From Thermoproteota archaeon (GTDB taxonomy: Archaea; Thermoproteota; Thermoprotei_A; Sulfolobales; NBVN01): a stretch of DNA of 64,000 nt. This document shows positions 52,998 to 61,310 of this stretch, piece after piece (position 1 is the first letter of the stretch; the number at the start of each line of letters is the position of its first letter). The notes below the pieces were generated by a model. That model was not told the DNA's origin, made no database searches, and worked only from the letters and a program-made list of their open reading frames with translations. Made by a program: the position numbers and the translations under genes. The stretch is from positions 252,259 through 316,258 of the forward strand of contig JAUQPH010000001.1 in the NCBI GenBank assembly GCA_030550455.1, written 5' to 3'.

Positions 52998-53987
52998 CTA
53001 CTCGACAGCTGGTTCATCCATATATACTACACCTTCGTCAGCATCGATGGTAACTCTAGAACCGATCGCAAGTGGGTACACATGGTGTCCGTGCTCGTCT
53101 CCGCCATGACAGCAGGGGAAATTGAGAAAGGAAGGAGTCTTGATGTACCTTCTAGCTCTATCGGTGATAACCTCCTCAACACTAGGTGAGGGGGTCCTTA
53201 CCTCAGGCTCTGGGAACTCACCAAATACCACTCCAGAAGCTTTCTGTAAGTGGTTTCCGAGAGCTAGTGTCGTAAGGTAGTTGTCTATTCTCCACGCATC
53301 TTCCCTTATATCCTCTAAGAAAACTATTCTTCCCTCCGTATTGATTCCGTATGGTGTCCCCTGAATTAGTGTGAAGAGTATTAGATTACCTCCAACAACT
53401 TCTCCGGAGGCCCTCCCAGGGTTTATCGTCTTGGGGAAAGGACCTTCTTCCGGAGACCTTAGCTCGAGCATCTCTCCTTGGAGCATTCTCAAGACTAGCT
53501 CTAGGTTTCTCTTATACCTCCTAAAACCTATTTCATCACCAATTTTTGGGGTCGTAGCAACCATCTCGCCATGCACGCTCACAAGACCTACCTTCGAGTA
53601 TAGCGCGTTCTGAAGAACTGTTATGTCACTAAAACCTATTAGTGGCTTCGGGTTTGTGGAGATGAGGTCGTAGTCTATCGAGTCCAAAAGCCTTATACCT
53701 CCAGCACCTCCTCTCACACACCATATAGCATCTACGTCCTTCCTCCTAAAACCTTCAACAAGATCTCTCAATCTTACCTCCTCAGGTGAGGAGAGGTACC
53801 ACCGCCTCAAGGCGTATTTAACACTGTCACCTAAGACTACGCTAAACCCGTACTTCCTAAGCGTCTCGATACCCAAGCTGAGGTTCATCTCCGGGTAGAC
53901 TGGGTAGCTCGATGGTGCAACAAGGAGTATCCTTGCTCCACTCTTTATCTTAGGAGGTTTGATCTTCGCCTTCATACTAACTACCAC
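52998..53987 (-). CDS. S66 family LD-carboxypeptidase (MccF-like)
   Basis: A 329-residue serine peptidase of family S66. The nucleophile elbow is in PLIGFSDITVLQNAL near residue 120, the glutamate in FLEDIREDAWRIDNYL near residue 225, and the histidine in CCHGGDEHGHHVYP near residue 300, giving a complete Ser-Glu-His triad. Archaea lack murein, so the role is more likely peptide or amide hydrolysis, or immunity to peptide-nucleotide toxins as in MccF. The start is ATG 53987; GTG or TTG alternatives are not needed. Confidence 0.92.
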   Translation of the reverse strand: MVVSMKAKIKPPKIKSGARILLVAPSSYPVYPEMNLSLGIETLRKYGFSVVLGDSVKYALRRWYLSSPEEVRLRDLVEGFRRKDVDAIWCVRGGAGGIRLLDSIDYDLISTNPKPLIGFSDITVLQNALYSKVGLVSVHGEMVATTPKIGDEIGFRRYKRNLELVLRMLQGEMLELRSPEEGPFPKTINPGRASGEVVGGNLILFTLIQGTPYGINTEGRIVFLEDIREDAWRIDNYLTTLALGNHLQKASGVVFGEFPEPEVRTPSPSVEEVITDRARRYIKTPSFLNFPCCHGGDEHGHHVYPLAIGSRVTIDADEGVVYMDEPAVE

Positions 53988-54075
53988 GTAGTAGATTAAG
54001 GATAAGTTAAAATCTCAATGAACGTAGACGTGAAGTTATAGGCAACGTGGACCCTAGGGAAAAAAATACTTTTGG

Positions 54076-54133
54076 AGCACTCAGTGGAGTCCGGGTCATC
54101 ATTGATCAGATAGGATGCCTCTCCTCATTCAAC
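54076..54133 (-). ncRNA. C/D box guide RNA
   Basis: On the minus strand: box C ATGAGGA (54128-54122), a 12-base guide (54121-54110), D' CTGA (54109-54106), a 3-base spacer, C' ATGATGA (54102-54096), an 11-base guide (54095-54085), and D CTGA (54084-54081). The spacing is textbook; only box C deviates at one base. A seven-T tract (54066-54060) follows as terminator. The targets are not clear; the first guide has nine pairs with GGAUGCCUU, near the 5' end of 23S rRNA. Confidence 0.7.
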
Positions 54134-54207
54134 TCTTATGGTTCCACCTAGTCCAAGATTCTCTCACTAAACTCGCTTAAAACCTGCTATGACTGTGTTT
54201 GTATGGT

Positions 54208-55299
54208 ATGCCAAAAGCTAAGATAGTTCGAGTAGAGCCTCTGAATCCGAGCGAGGAGGCAATAAGAGAAGCAGCTGAGATACTGAAGAGCGGTGGTCTA
54301 GTCGCTTTCCCAACTGAGACAGTTTACGGCCTGGGGGCAGACGCTTTCAACCCTGAGGCAGTGCTCAAGGTCTTTAAGGTCAAGAGGAGGCCTCTAGATA
54401 ACCCTCTAATAGTTCACGTAAGCTCTCTAGACATGCTTCAGCAGGTAGCTTCTGAAGTTCCAGAGCGGGTTGTAAAGGCCCTCTCGATCGCTTGGCCAGG
54501 TCCTCTGACAGTCGTAGTCAAGAGAAAGAGCACTCTACCAGAGGTTGTTAGTGGAGGTTTAGACACTGTAGCAGTTAGGTCTCCAGCCCACCCTGTAGCA
54601 CTGAAGCTCATCGAGGCTGTAGGTAGGCCACTAGCAGCACCGTCAGCTAATATCGCTGGGAGACCCTCACCTACTCGCGCAGAACACGTTGTCGAAGACT
54701 TAGGCGACGAGATAGACATGATCTTAGACGCTGGAGAGACTTTCTTCGGTGTCGAGTCGACAGTAGTAGACCTAGTTTCACCGAGTCCTCAGATCCTGAG
54801 ACCGGGACCTTTAGGACCCGAAGAACTAGAGAAGATCTTTGGGGTGAAGTTCGGTCTGCCACCATACGCCCGAGGGCTGTCGAGCTATGAAGAAAGACCT
54901 CCGTCTCCTGGGATGAAGTACAGGCACTACGCCCCCAGCAAGAAGTTAGTACTAGTAGAAAAAGGCTCCTGCGACACTACTACGTACTTCGAGTTCTTGA
55001 TGAAGCAGCTCGAGAGTTACCTCAAAGACTTTCCAGCACTTATAGCAACTAAAGAGACGGTCGACGAAGTTAGGAGTAAGCTAGGGGATTCTCTAACATA
55101 CTTCACTCTAGGGTCGAGGGAGAACCTATTTGAAGTAGCTAAGAACCTGTTTAGTACTCTACGAATCCTGGACAAATACGGGAGAGTCTCTATAGCTATA
55201 TCTGAGAGTGTAGAAGAAAGAGGGATCGGTCTAGCGATAATGAACAGGCTGAGGAAGGCTTCATCAGAGAGAATAACGTGTAAACAGAAGCAGCTTTGA
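54208..55299 (+). CDS. sua5: Threonylcarbamoyl-AMP synthase Sua5
   Basis: Makes threonylcarbamoyl-AMP for the universal t6A37 modification of ANN-decoding tRNAs. 363 residues: YrdC domain about 1-210 (GGLVAFPTETVYGLGADAF, KRRPLDNPLIVHV, WPGPLTVVVKRK, PSANIAGRPSPT, STVVDL) and a Sua5 domain about 230-360 after the linker SPGMKYRHYAP, which gates the active site. ATG 54208 is chosen over TTG 54199 because CGCTTAAAA lies about 30 bases upstream. It shares the promoter region with the minus-strand C/D RNA. Confidence 0.95.
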   Translation: MPKAKIVRVEPLNPSEEAIREAAEILKSGGLVAFPTETVYGLGADAFNPEAVLKVFKVKRRPLDNPLIVHVSSLDMLQQVASEVPERVVKALSIAWPGPLTVVVKRKSTLPEVVSGGLDTVAVRSPAHPVALKLIEAVGRPLAAPSANIAGRPSPTRAEHVVEDLGDEIDMILDAGETFFGVESTVVDLVSPSPQILRPGPLGPEELEKIFGVKFGLPPYARGLSSYEERPPSPGMKYRHYAPSKKLVLVEKGSCDTTTYFEFLMKQLESYLKDFPALIATKETVDEVRSKLGDSLTYFTLGSRENLFEVAKNLFSTLRILDKYGRVSIAISESVEERGIGLAIMNRLRKASSERITCKQKQL

Positions 55300-55330
55300 G
55301 ATGTTCACTAGACCTCAAGAATACGTACGA

Positions 55331-55339
55331 CTATATATA
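55331..55339 (+). promoter_or_regulatory. TATA box of the amidohydrolase gene
   Basis: CTATATATA lies 21-29 bases before GTG 55360. A GGAGGA at 55345-55350, ten bases before the start, would be a Shine-Dalgarno site only if transcription began unusually close to the TATA box. Confidence 0.6.
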
Positions 55340-55359
55340 GCTAAGGAGGAGTACTCATA

Positions 55360-56604
55360 GTGGTGTTAGGTTTGGTAAATCACGAGAGGTATGTCTTATT
55401 ACCCGACAGGTTATTCGATGGTAAGGGAAACTTTCTAAGCAAGCCAGCAGTTGTCGTAGAGGGAAAGCGCATAGTGGATATAACAACTAGGGGCTCGGTT
55501 GACGTCGGGGAACAGTCTAAGGTGATAGAGTTGAAGGGTGTCACCCTTCTGCCTGGTCTCGTAGATGCTCACGTACACTTCACGGGCTTGAGAACCTATA
55601 ATCCGGCGGAAATAGCTGTAGTTCCACAAGACCTTAGAGTACTTAGAGCTGCTCAAGATGCTCAGAAGGCTCTGCTATCTGGCTTCACTACTCTAAGAGA
55701 CTGCGGTGGAACCATAGCCTTATCTCTAAGGAGAGCCATAGCTGAGGGGACCGTTCCTGGTCCCCGCATCCTAGCTTCCGGAAGACCTATATGTCAGACT
55801 GGTGGGCACTGTGACACACACTACATGCCACTCGAAGACGTTATTAAGAGGGGCTCCGCCCTACTGTGCGATGGTCCCTGGGAGTGCAGGAAAGCTGCTA
55901 GAATAGCACTTAGAGACGGAGCGGACTTCATCAAGGTCATGACATCAGGTGGCGTGGGGTCCGAAAAAGACGACCCTAGGCACCCACAGATGAGTGTAGA
56001 AGAAGTTAAAGCTGTTGCTGAAGAAGCTCATAGAGTCGGTAAGAAGGTCGCTTCACACGCTCAAGGAGCTGAAGGCGTTAAGATAGCTATCTTAGGAGGT
56101 GTCGACACTATCGAGCACGGCTACTTCCTAGATGAGGAGTCTATAGAGCTCATGAAGGAGCGAGGAGTTTGCTACGTACCGACCCTATGCCTCGTAGAGG
56201 TCTACAGAAAGACTCTGGAAAACCCTCCTCCAGGGATCCCCGAGTGGAGGCTGAAGAAGCAGGAGGAGTGCATCGAGTACATGCCACAAAGCTTTAGAGC
56301 GGCTTATAGAGCTGGAGTAAAGATAGCTACTGGAACAGACTACTACGGCCCCCCACTTAGGGCTTTCGGTAGTCACGCAGACGAACCTATAGTCATGGTA
56401 AAGTACGGCATGAATCCTGTTGACGCACTTACTGCATCAACTAAAAACGCTGCGGAGTGCTTGGGATTAAGCAATGTAGGCATAGTCGATAAGGGCATGG
56501 TAGCAGACTTAGTGGGCGTGTTGGGAGACCCTGAAACAGACATTGAGACTCTAAGGAATGTGGTCTTCGTTATGAAGGAGGGGTTTGTCGTCCTCAGAAG
56601 ATGA
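55360..56604 (+). CDS. Metal-dependent amidohydrolase (imidazolonepropionase/prolidase-like)
   Basis: A 414-residue TIM-barrel hydrolase. Metal ligands: DAHVHF (near residue 70), the bridging lysine in DFIKVMTSGGVGSEKDDP, HAQGAEGV, EHGYF and the aspartate of GTDYYGPP. Close to the archaeal Xaa-Pro dipeptidase / Sgx9260-type amidohydrolases, which cleave amide bonds such as those of N-acyl or proline peptides. The natural substrate is not evident. Start GTG 55360. The next gene begins 5 bases after the stop. Confidence 0.9.
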   Translation: MVLGLVNHERYVLLPDRLFDGKGNFLSKPAVVVEGKRIVDITTRGSVDVGEQSKVIELKGVTLLPGLVDAHVHFTGLRTYNPAEIAVVPQDLRVLRAAQDAQKALLSGFTTLRDCGGTIALSLRRAIAEGTVPGPRILASGRPICQTGGHCDTHYMPLEDVIKRGSALLCDGPWECRKAARIALRDGADFIKVMTSGGVGSEKDDPRHPQMSVEEVKAVAEEAHRVGKKVASHAQGAEGVKIAILGGVDTIEHGYFLDEESIELMKERGVCYVPTLCLVEVYRKTLENPPPGIPEWRLKKQEECIEYMPQSFRAAYRAGVKIATGTDYYGPPLRAFGSHADEPIVMVKYGMNPVDALTASTKNAAECLGLSNVGIVDKGMVADLVGVLGDPETDIETLRNVVFVMKEGFVVLRR

Positions 56605-56609
56605 TTTAA

Positions 56610-56966
56610 ATGCCTTATAGGAGAGTTAAAGTACTGCGAGTAGAAGTTGAAAGTGGAGATTTAGTCCTAGTCAGCTTTACTGGAAGAGACAGAGTACCTA
56701 CTTCTTCTATACGTAGAGTAGGTACTCTGAGGAAATACAGCAGAATTCTCGTTGCTCTCGTTATAGCTATGGCAGCTGTTTCACTTTACACGCAGGATCC
56801 CTTCCATACAGTACTCACGCTAATAATGCTGGGAGTTACACTAGCTACCAAGGAGGAAGTACTAATCGTAGATATAGTAGATGGAGACACGATCGAAGTT
56901 AGTGCTAAAGATAGACAGTCCGTTAAGAAAGCTGTTGAAGAACTAAGAAAACTACTTACTCACTAA
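56610..56966 (+). CDS. Small two-helix membrane protein
   Basis: A 118-residue protein: a beta-rich start (residues 1-38), two membrane helices (about 46-62 and 67-82), then a beta/alpha end (EEVLIVDIVDGDTIEVSAKD) with a charged C-terminal helix. The ends probably face the cytoplasm. It begins 5 bases after the amidohydrolase gene, in one operon, and its end overlaps the convergent 56956-58098 gene by 11 bases. Not recognised. Confidence 0.65.
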   Translation: MPYRRVKVLRVEVESGDLVLVSFTGRDRVPTSSIRRVGTLRKYSRILVALVIAMAAVSLYTQDPFHTVLTLIMLGVTLATKEEVLIVDIVDGDTIEVSAKDRQSVKKAVEELRKLLTH

Positions 56967-58098
56967 TTATTTCAACGTTAGCTCGAGGAATAAGCACTTC
57001 CCTTCCGTCTTGGAGACGCACTCTAACCACTCTCACCGGGGACTCTGTCTCGATTTTGTGTAGCTCCACTGGAAGCTCGATAACGGTTCCTATCTCACCG
57101 AAATATGGGTACCTTATGATTCTAACAGTGCTACCAACCCTCATCTTACCCTCACCCAGGGGCTCTAAAGCACCTGCGAAGCTCTCTTCGTCTCTAGGAA
57201 TTATTACCTCCGGTCTTATTACGCCGGCTCTAACCTGCGTAGCCCCGTTGATCGCTGCCTCTCTCCCTTCGTTTTCCTTAAATATATCGAACGCTCTTTT
57301 AGACATAGGTAGCTTTCCGAAGCCTTCCGTGAGAACTAGCGTGAATCCTATATTTTCCCTTCCCGTAATAGCTACCCCAATTCTATAACCTAAGACTTTC
57401 TCTAAGTCAGTGATCTTAGCACCTCCAACCACTATACCGGCAACACCGACTTTTCTAGCTTTTTCGAGTGCTTCGTAAGTTATGAGAGATCCTCCAACAA
57501 TTATCTTACCAGCGTGGTGTTCACCTATTTGGTCTGGACCCACTACGTCCTGGTTACTAGAGGAGACGAGCTCTATAACTCCATGCCTCTCTCCACCGAA
57601 CCCTATGATTCCCTGAATGAATGCTGCCGGAGTCCCGATCGTAACAGATTCGCCTGGAACTACCTTTAGAACCGTTCCACGGATATATGCTCTCAACTCT
57701 ATTACGCGTGGAGGAGCCCTTATAGTGAGATGTCCCGTGATCTCACTGAATCCCTCAACAACGCCTTCAACTGGTGATTCGACAGATTTTTTCAGAAGAC
57801 CTAGGAAGGCCGTGTAGCTGGCGAGATTAGTGCCCTTAGAAACAGTGTCTCCTACTTTAACTCTCAAGTACCTAACTACTTCTTCGGGTTCTACTCCCAA
57901 AAGCTCTGCTACCTTAACTATGTACGGAGGTCCCTCCAGGTAACACCTGCCGACGATCGTCTCAAAGTCAACTTTTTCTCCTTGGTTTACTAGGGTTTCC
58001 CCTCTAATCGGCAGAGCTCTCTCCCTGGTTATGTAGGTGAGCGGTGTAACAGCAAGACCAGGGGTATACGCAAAGCTTTCCTCACTCACTGCTAACAC
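56956..58098 (-). CDS. Partner of GlmL-like ATPase: biotinyl/RnfC-like and KOW-like domains
   Basis: A 380-residue soluble protein. The first half (about 45-150) has hammerhead-like beta segments (KVGDTVSKGTNLASY, ESPVEGVVEGFSEITGH, GTVLKVVPGESVTIG) like RnfC or lipoyl domains. The centre has glycine-rich Rossmann-like strands (GKIIVGGSLITYEAL, VAGIVVGGAKITDLE). The C-terminal end (about 310-380) resembles a KOW/SH3 barrel (VRIIRYPYFGEIGTV). Start GTG 58098 follows the GlmL stop directly, so the two are co-translated. Function unknown; a stable partner of the ATPase is likely. Confidence 0.75.
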   Translation of the reverse strand: MLAVSEESFAYTPGLAVTPLTYITRERALPIRGETLVNQGEKVDFETIVGRCYLEGPPYIVKVAELLGVEPEEVVRYLRVKVGDTVSKGTNLASYTAFLGLLKKSVESPVEGVVEGFSEITGHLTIRAPPRVIELRAYIRGTVLKVVPGESVTIGTPAAFIQGIIGFGGERHGVIELVSSSNQDVVGPDQIGEHHAGKIIVGGSLITYEALEKARKVGVAGIVVGGAKITDLEKVLGYRIGVAITGRENIGFTLVLTEGFGKLPMSKRAFDIFKENEGREAAINGATQVRAGVIRPEVIIPRDEESFAGALEPLGEGKMRVGSTVRIIRYPYFGEIGTVIELPVELHKIETESPVRVVRVRLQDGREVLIPRANVEIISE

Positions 58099-59949
58099 CT
58101 AACTTAGCTTAGTGAGGAAGTCTCCTGGGTAAAGCTCGAGGGCCTTAAACCACGAGACCAGTAGTTTCCTCCTCTCTCTTGGATCCTGCGGTACGTAAAG
58201 CGGTCTACCTCTTCCATCAATTACTACTCCTACAACTCCACCGCGTACTCTCTTCCTAACTCTTCTGCCGTATCCCTGCCCGAAGTCGAACTTCTTAGTC
58301 GGCTCTACGGTTACAACTACCTCTTTATACTGAGGTATAGGTATTCTCACTACGCTCCCAAAAGTTAGCTCTACCCGCTCTTTCTCTTGCTCAGAATACT
58401 CTATGGTGATATCCGCAACTTTCTCACCGAGAGATCCGACACCTGCAGCAGCTACTAAAGTACCGAGTGGTACGAGGCACTCCTTCTCGAATATCTCGAG
58501 CGCTATCTCTCTATATATCTTCGAGAGCACTCCCAAGTGAGGTATCATGAATACGCTGTCTTGCATTATGTACGTAAACCCTATCGGTTGGAAGGCATCT
58601 GCGAGTATAATCATAGATTGAGCCCTCCTTGGAGCTCTAGAGAGGAGACCCCCGGTGCCTATGATGTAGTCTACTCTCCTCAAGTCTATATAGGTCTCCT
58701 CGGCTTTAACTTCCTCAAATATATCGGATATAGTTCTCTCCCTCTTAACTCCCTTGAGCTCTCTAGCCAAGTACTTGTGGTGGTTGAAAGCCATTCTTAT
58801 GCTTTCGCGGGCTACAGCGTGCTCGACTACGAGGTCCTCTAAGGACATAGGTATAGTTGTAGGTCTGATCATCTTGTTGTAGACTATACCCATTATCTCA
58901 TCGTCTGTGAGGTCGAGTGGTATCCAGCGCTTAACATTCTCTAGACCGGCTTCTTTCAGTACGTTTCCTATGCTATAGCTCATCCCGAGGTTAGCGCTGA
59001 CGGTTCTCAGAAACCTCCCGTCGAAGACTGAATAAACGTTCGTTGTCGCACCACCCATACCTACCCCTATGACGTTGACCTTCTTCATCTCTGCGAAAGT
59101 TCTTATCATGAGCCCTTCGGCAGCTGGCGTCGGCATAATGTCTGTTGAAACGAGCTTCATCAGCTTTTCGTAACCGGGTGCGTGAGCCATAACGTGCTCC
59201 ATGAAGAGCTCTAGAATAGCGTTTCTCGCAGGCTCTACTTTCTCTACTTCTATCTGGGGCCTGATGTTATCTACGATCCTGACATCGAAGAAGTCGTCCG
59301 ATAGTATCCGCTTTATATCTTCTCTAGCGTCCTTATTTCCAGCGTACACCACTGGGAGCCTAAACGTAGCCCCGAATCTCGGCCTAGGCTTAGCTACAGC
59401 TATCACTTCACTCATCTCCAGAACGTGGGTCTTGTCACCTCCATCAGTTCCACCAGCTAGAAGTATCATGTCTGGTCTCAGAAACCTCAAGGTGTTTATT
59501 TTCTCATGTATTTCTCTACCATCGTCTACCGATAGAACGTCCATCACTATGGCTCCAGCACCTAAAGCAGCTCTCTGAGCGCTTTCAGCGGTAATACTCT
59601 TGACAACACCAGCTACAAGCATCTGGAGACCTCCACCAGCACTGCTAGTTGATACATAGACGTCTATACCTACCCTACCACCCCGATAGGGCATGACGAA
59701 CCTGAGTTCTTCGGTTGAGTCATCAAGTATCTTGTGTCCAGTAAGCTCTTCAACCTCTCTCACAGCATTTCTAACCCCCTTAGTAACATCTTCTACAGGC
59801 TTCTCAACTGTCGTTGGCGCCTCGCCACTTGCTAGAAACCTCCACTCACCGTCTATCTTACCGAAGAACCTCGCTTTAGTAGTCGTACTTCCTACATCTG
59901 TTGCGAGAATAAACCTAGGCTCTCTAGCGTAGCTTACTACGTCCATCAC
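58099..59949 (-). CDS. GlmL/MutL-like ATPase (glutamate mutase accessory family)
   Basis: A 616-residue actin/Hsp70-fold ATPase of the MutL/GlmL family, encoded beside adenosylcobalamin-dependent carbon or amine mutases in bacteria, where it is thought to act as a chaperone or reactivase. ATP-binding segments are LATDVGSTTTKARFFG at the start, MILLAGGTDGGDKTHVLEM near residue 165, GVGMGGATTNVYSVFDG near 300 and IIGTGGLLSRAP near 425. No mutase subunit, B12 gene or amino acid fermentation gene is in the window, so its client is unknown. Start GTG 59949 or ATG 59946. Confidence 0.88.
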   Translation of the reverse strand: MMDVVSYAREPRFILATDVGSTTTKARFFGKIDGEWRFLASGEAPTTVEKPVEDVTKGVRNAVREVEELTGHKILDDSTEELRFVMPYRGGRVGIDVYVSTSSAGGGLQMLVAGVVKSITAESAQRAALGAGAIVMDVLSVDDGREIHEKINTLRFLRPDMILLAGGTDGGDKTHVLEMSEVIAVAKPRPRFGATFRLPVVYAGNKDAREDIKRILSDDFFDVRIVDNIRPQIEVEKVEPARNAILELFMEHVMAHAPGYEKLMKLVSTDIMPTPAAEGLMIRTFAEMKKVNVIGVGMGGATTNVYSVFDGRFLRTVSANLGMSYSIGNVLKEAGLENVKRWIPLDLTDDEIMGIVYNKMIRPTTIPMSLEDLVVEHAVARESIRMAFNHHKYLARELKGVKRERTISDIFEEVKAEETYIDLRRVDYIIGTGGLLSRAPRRAQSMIILADAFQPIGFTYIMQDSVFMIPHLGVLSKIYREIALEIFEKECLVPLGTLVAAAGVGSLGEKVADITIEYSEQEKERVELTFGSVVRIPIPQYKEVVVTVEPTKKFDFGQGYGRRVRKRVRGGVVGVVIDGRGRPLYVPQDPRERRKLLVSWFKALELYPGDFLTKLS

Positions 59950-60371
59950 CCAGAATGGTTTAAGTCAACTAAAATAAGTACCCGAACACGGCAACTAAAA
60001 CCACCTAACGTGAATCCTCATGTAGCTGTTTCGAGTTTAATACTTGTTCATGTTGATTAATACTGATTGAAATATTTAGGGTAAGTACCTAGGGACCTCA
60101 GAGAGCGGGAGGCTAACTAAAAACGAACCTTGGGAGCTTAGGAGCTGGTACCGTGTGGTAAAGCCTATTCTAAGACTGGTCTAGGTAGCTGGTAACTAAA
60201 GGCAACGATTCTGTCAGCGCTACAGTGGCTCATCAACATCAGGCCGCCCGTCGTTCGCATCATCCAGACAAAAAGTAGATAAAGAGCTAATATGTGCTGT
60301 CCGAATCCTATAGCTAGCATAGCTGTGGAAATATAAAACTAGGGAAAACCATGCTACCGCATTAGGCCGGT
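59950..60371. other. Gap holding a C/D box RNA
   Basis: Divergent-convergent spacer of 422 bases between the GlmL-like gene and the acetoacetate-decarboxylase-like gene. Its only recognised content is the minus-strand C/D RNA at 60209-60268 and AT-rich promoter-like stretches upstream of the GlmL gene. Confidence 0.5.
60209..60268 (-). ncRNA. C/D box guide RNA for 16S rRNA C1402 (predicted)
   Basis: On the minus strand: box C ATGATGC (60263-60257), a 14-base guide (60256-60243), D' CTGA (60242-60239), C' TGATGA (60235-60230), a 12-base guide (60229-60218), and D CTGA (60217-60214). The D' guide pairs without mismatch with CCGCCCGUC, the universal 16S decoding-site sequence (E. coli 1399-1407). 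Five bases from D' lies C1402. The D guide pairs with GCUACAAUGGC (16S near 1233-1243) with one mismatch and would point to A1236. A TATA-like box lies upstream near 60278-60285. Confidence 0.82.
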
Positions 60372-61211
60372 CTAGCTGAATCCCTCCGCTCTACCTACAG
60401 CACTCACACTCTTCAGCTTTAGCGCCATGTTGAAGTAATAGCCAACCGCTTCCGATATAGGCTTAAGGCTTTCTAATTCGTCATTAGGTCCTCCGATTAC
60501 CTCTATCTCACCTCTTCCACGCCAAGTTCTAGCGTCTATTTCTCCAACTAACTCCACAAGCTCGTTAACTGTTGCTAGAGTCGGTGACACTCCTGCGAAG
60601 TACCTGATTAGGATGAACGGATGCTCTGTCAATAATGGTAGGTACTTACCTTCTCCATCGTCTCCTAGCTCAACTCTCACTCTATATAGAGTCGAGCCAG
60701 CTCTTGCGACGTAGCCACCGAGCTTTAAGCCTTTCCTAGGTCTATCGAGGCCTGAAATCATCGGGTGGGTCTTAGTGAGGGCAACTTTAGCCAGCTTCTT
60801 GGGCCAGCCGACTAGTAAACCCCTCAAAAGTGAGATATCTGAGTCAACCCACATAAACGGGCAGTAGGTATACGTCTTGCCACCATACTCAACTCTAACG
60901 AAGAACGCTCCTTCATGATAGTACAGCTGGTCTGGTGCCTCCGTAGAAAGCTCTACAGCATTAGGGCTCCACGTAACTATCTCAGTTATGTAAGCAAATA
61001 CTGACCCATCAGACACTCTGAGGGGTTTAGGTACTACATCAGTTAGTAAACTAGGATCTGCTTTATAGCTGACACCTAGACCAGTCAACCCGTAAACCCA
61101 GGGACCTCTAGGCACTAGAGCCGACTTACGGGTCTTTGTTAGAGGTCCTGACCAAAAGTCATGCGGTGCGATAGTGACCAACCCACAGCACCCACAAACC
61201 TGCTGTAACAT
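60372..61211 (-). CDS. Acetoacetate decarboxylase-like protein
   Basis: A 279-residue protein with the acetoacetate decarboxylase fold. The segment VDSDISLLRGLLVGWPKKLAKV matches the region of the Schiff-base lysine (the PKK pair) near residue 140, and FVRVEYGGKTYTYCPFMWVDSD precedes it. The arginine or glutamate normally before GWPKK differs (RGLLVGWPKK), so activity may be on another beta-keto or aldehyde substrate. The N terminus begins with a cysteine cluster (CGCCG). No solventogenic pathway genes are nearby. Confidence 0.82.
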   Translation of the reverse strand: MLQQVCGCCGLVTIAPHDFWSGPLTKTRKSALVPRGPWVYGLTGLGVSYKADPSLLTDVVPKPLRVSDGSVFAYITEIVTWSPNAVELSTEAPDQLYYHEGAFFVRVEYGGKTYTYCPFMWVDSDISLLRGLLVGWPKKLAKVALTKTHPMISGLDRPRKGLKLGGYVARAGSTLYRVRVELGDDGEGKYLPLLTEHPFILIRYFAGVSPTLATVNELVELVGEIDARTWRGRGEIEVIGGPNDELESLKPISEAVGYYFNMALKLKSVSAVGRAEGFS

Positions 61212-61310
61212 AGAGCAAAAAAGTTCTACTTCCCGAACAGAGCTTTGAAGAACGTTTCTGTGTCTCAGTATTCTTTCACGGTTTACGTAAGCTAGCTATC
61301 TCAGTTTTAA

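Noticed and set aside
52832-53017. 61-codon minus-strand frame with one hydrophobic segment
   Set aside because: It starts inside the S66 gene end, has no ribosome site or promoter, and the sequence around it is a low-quality spacer.
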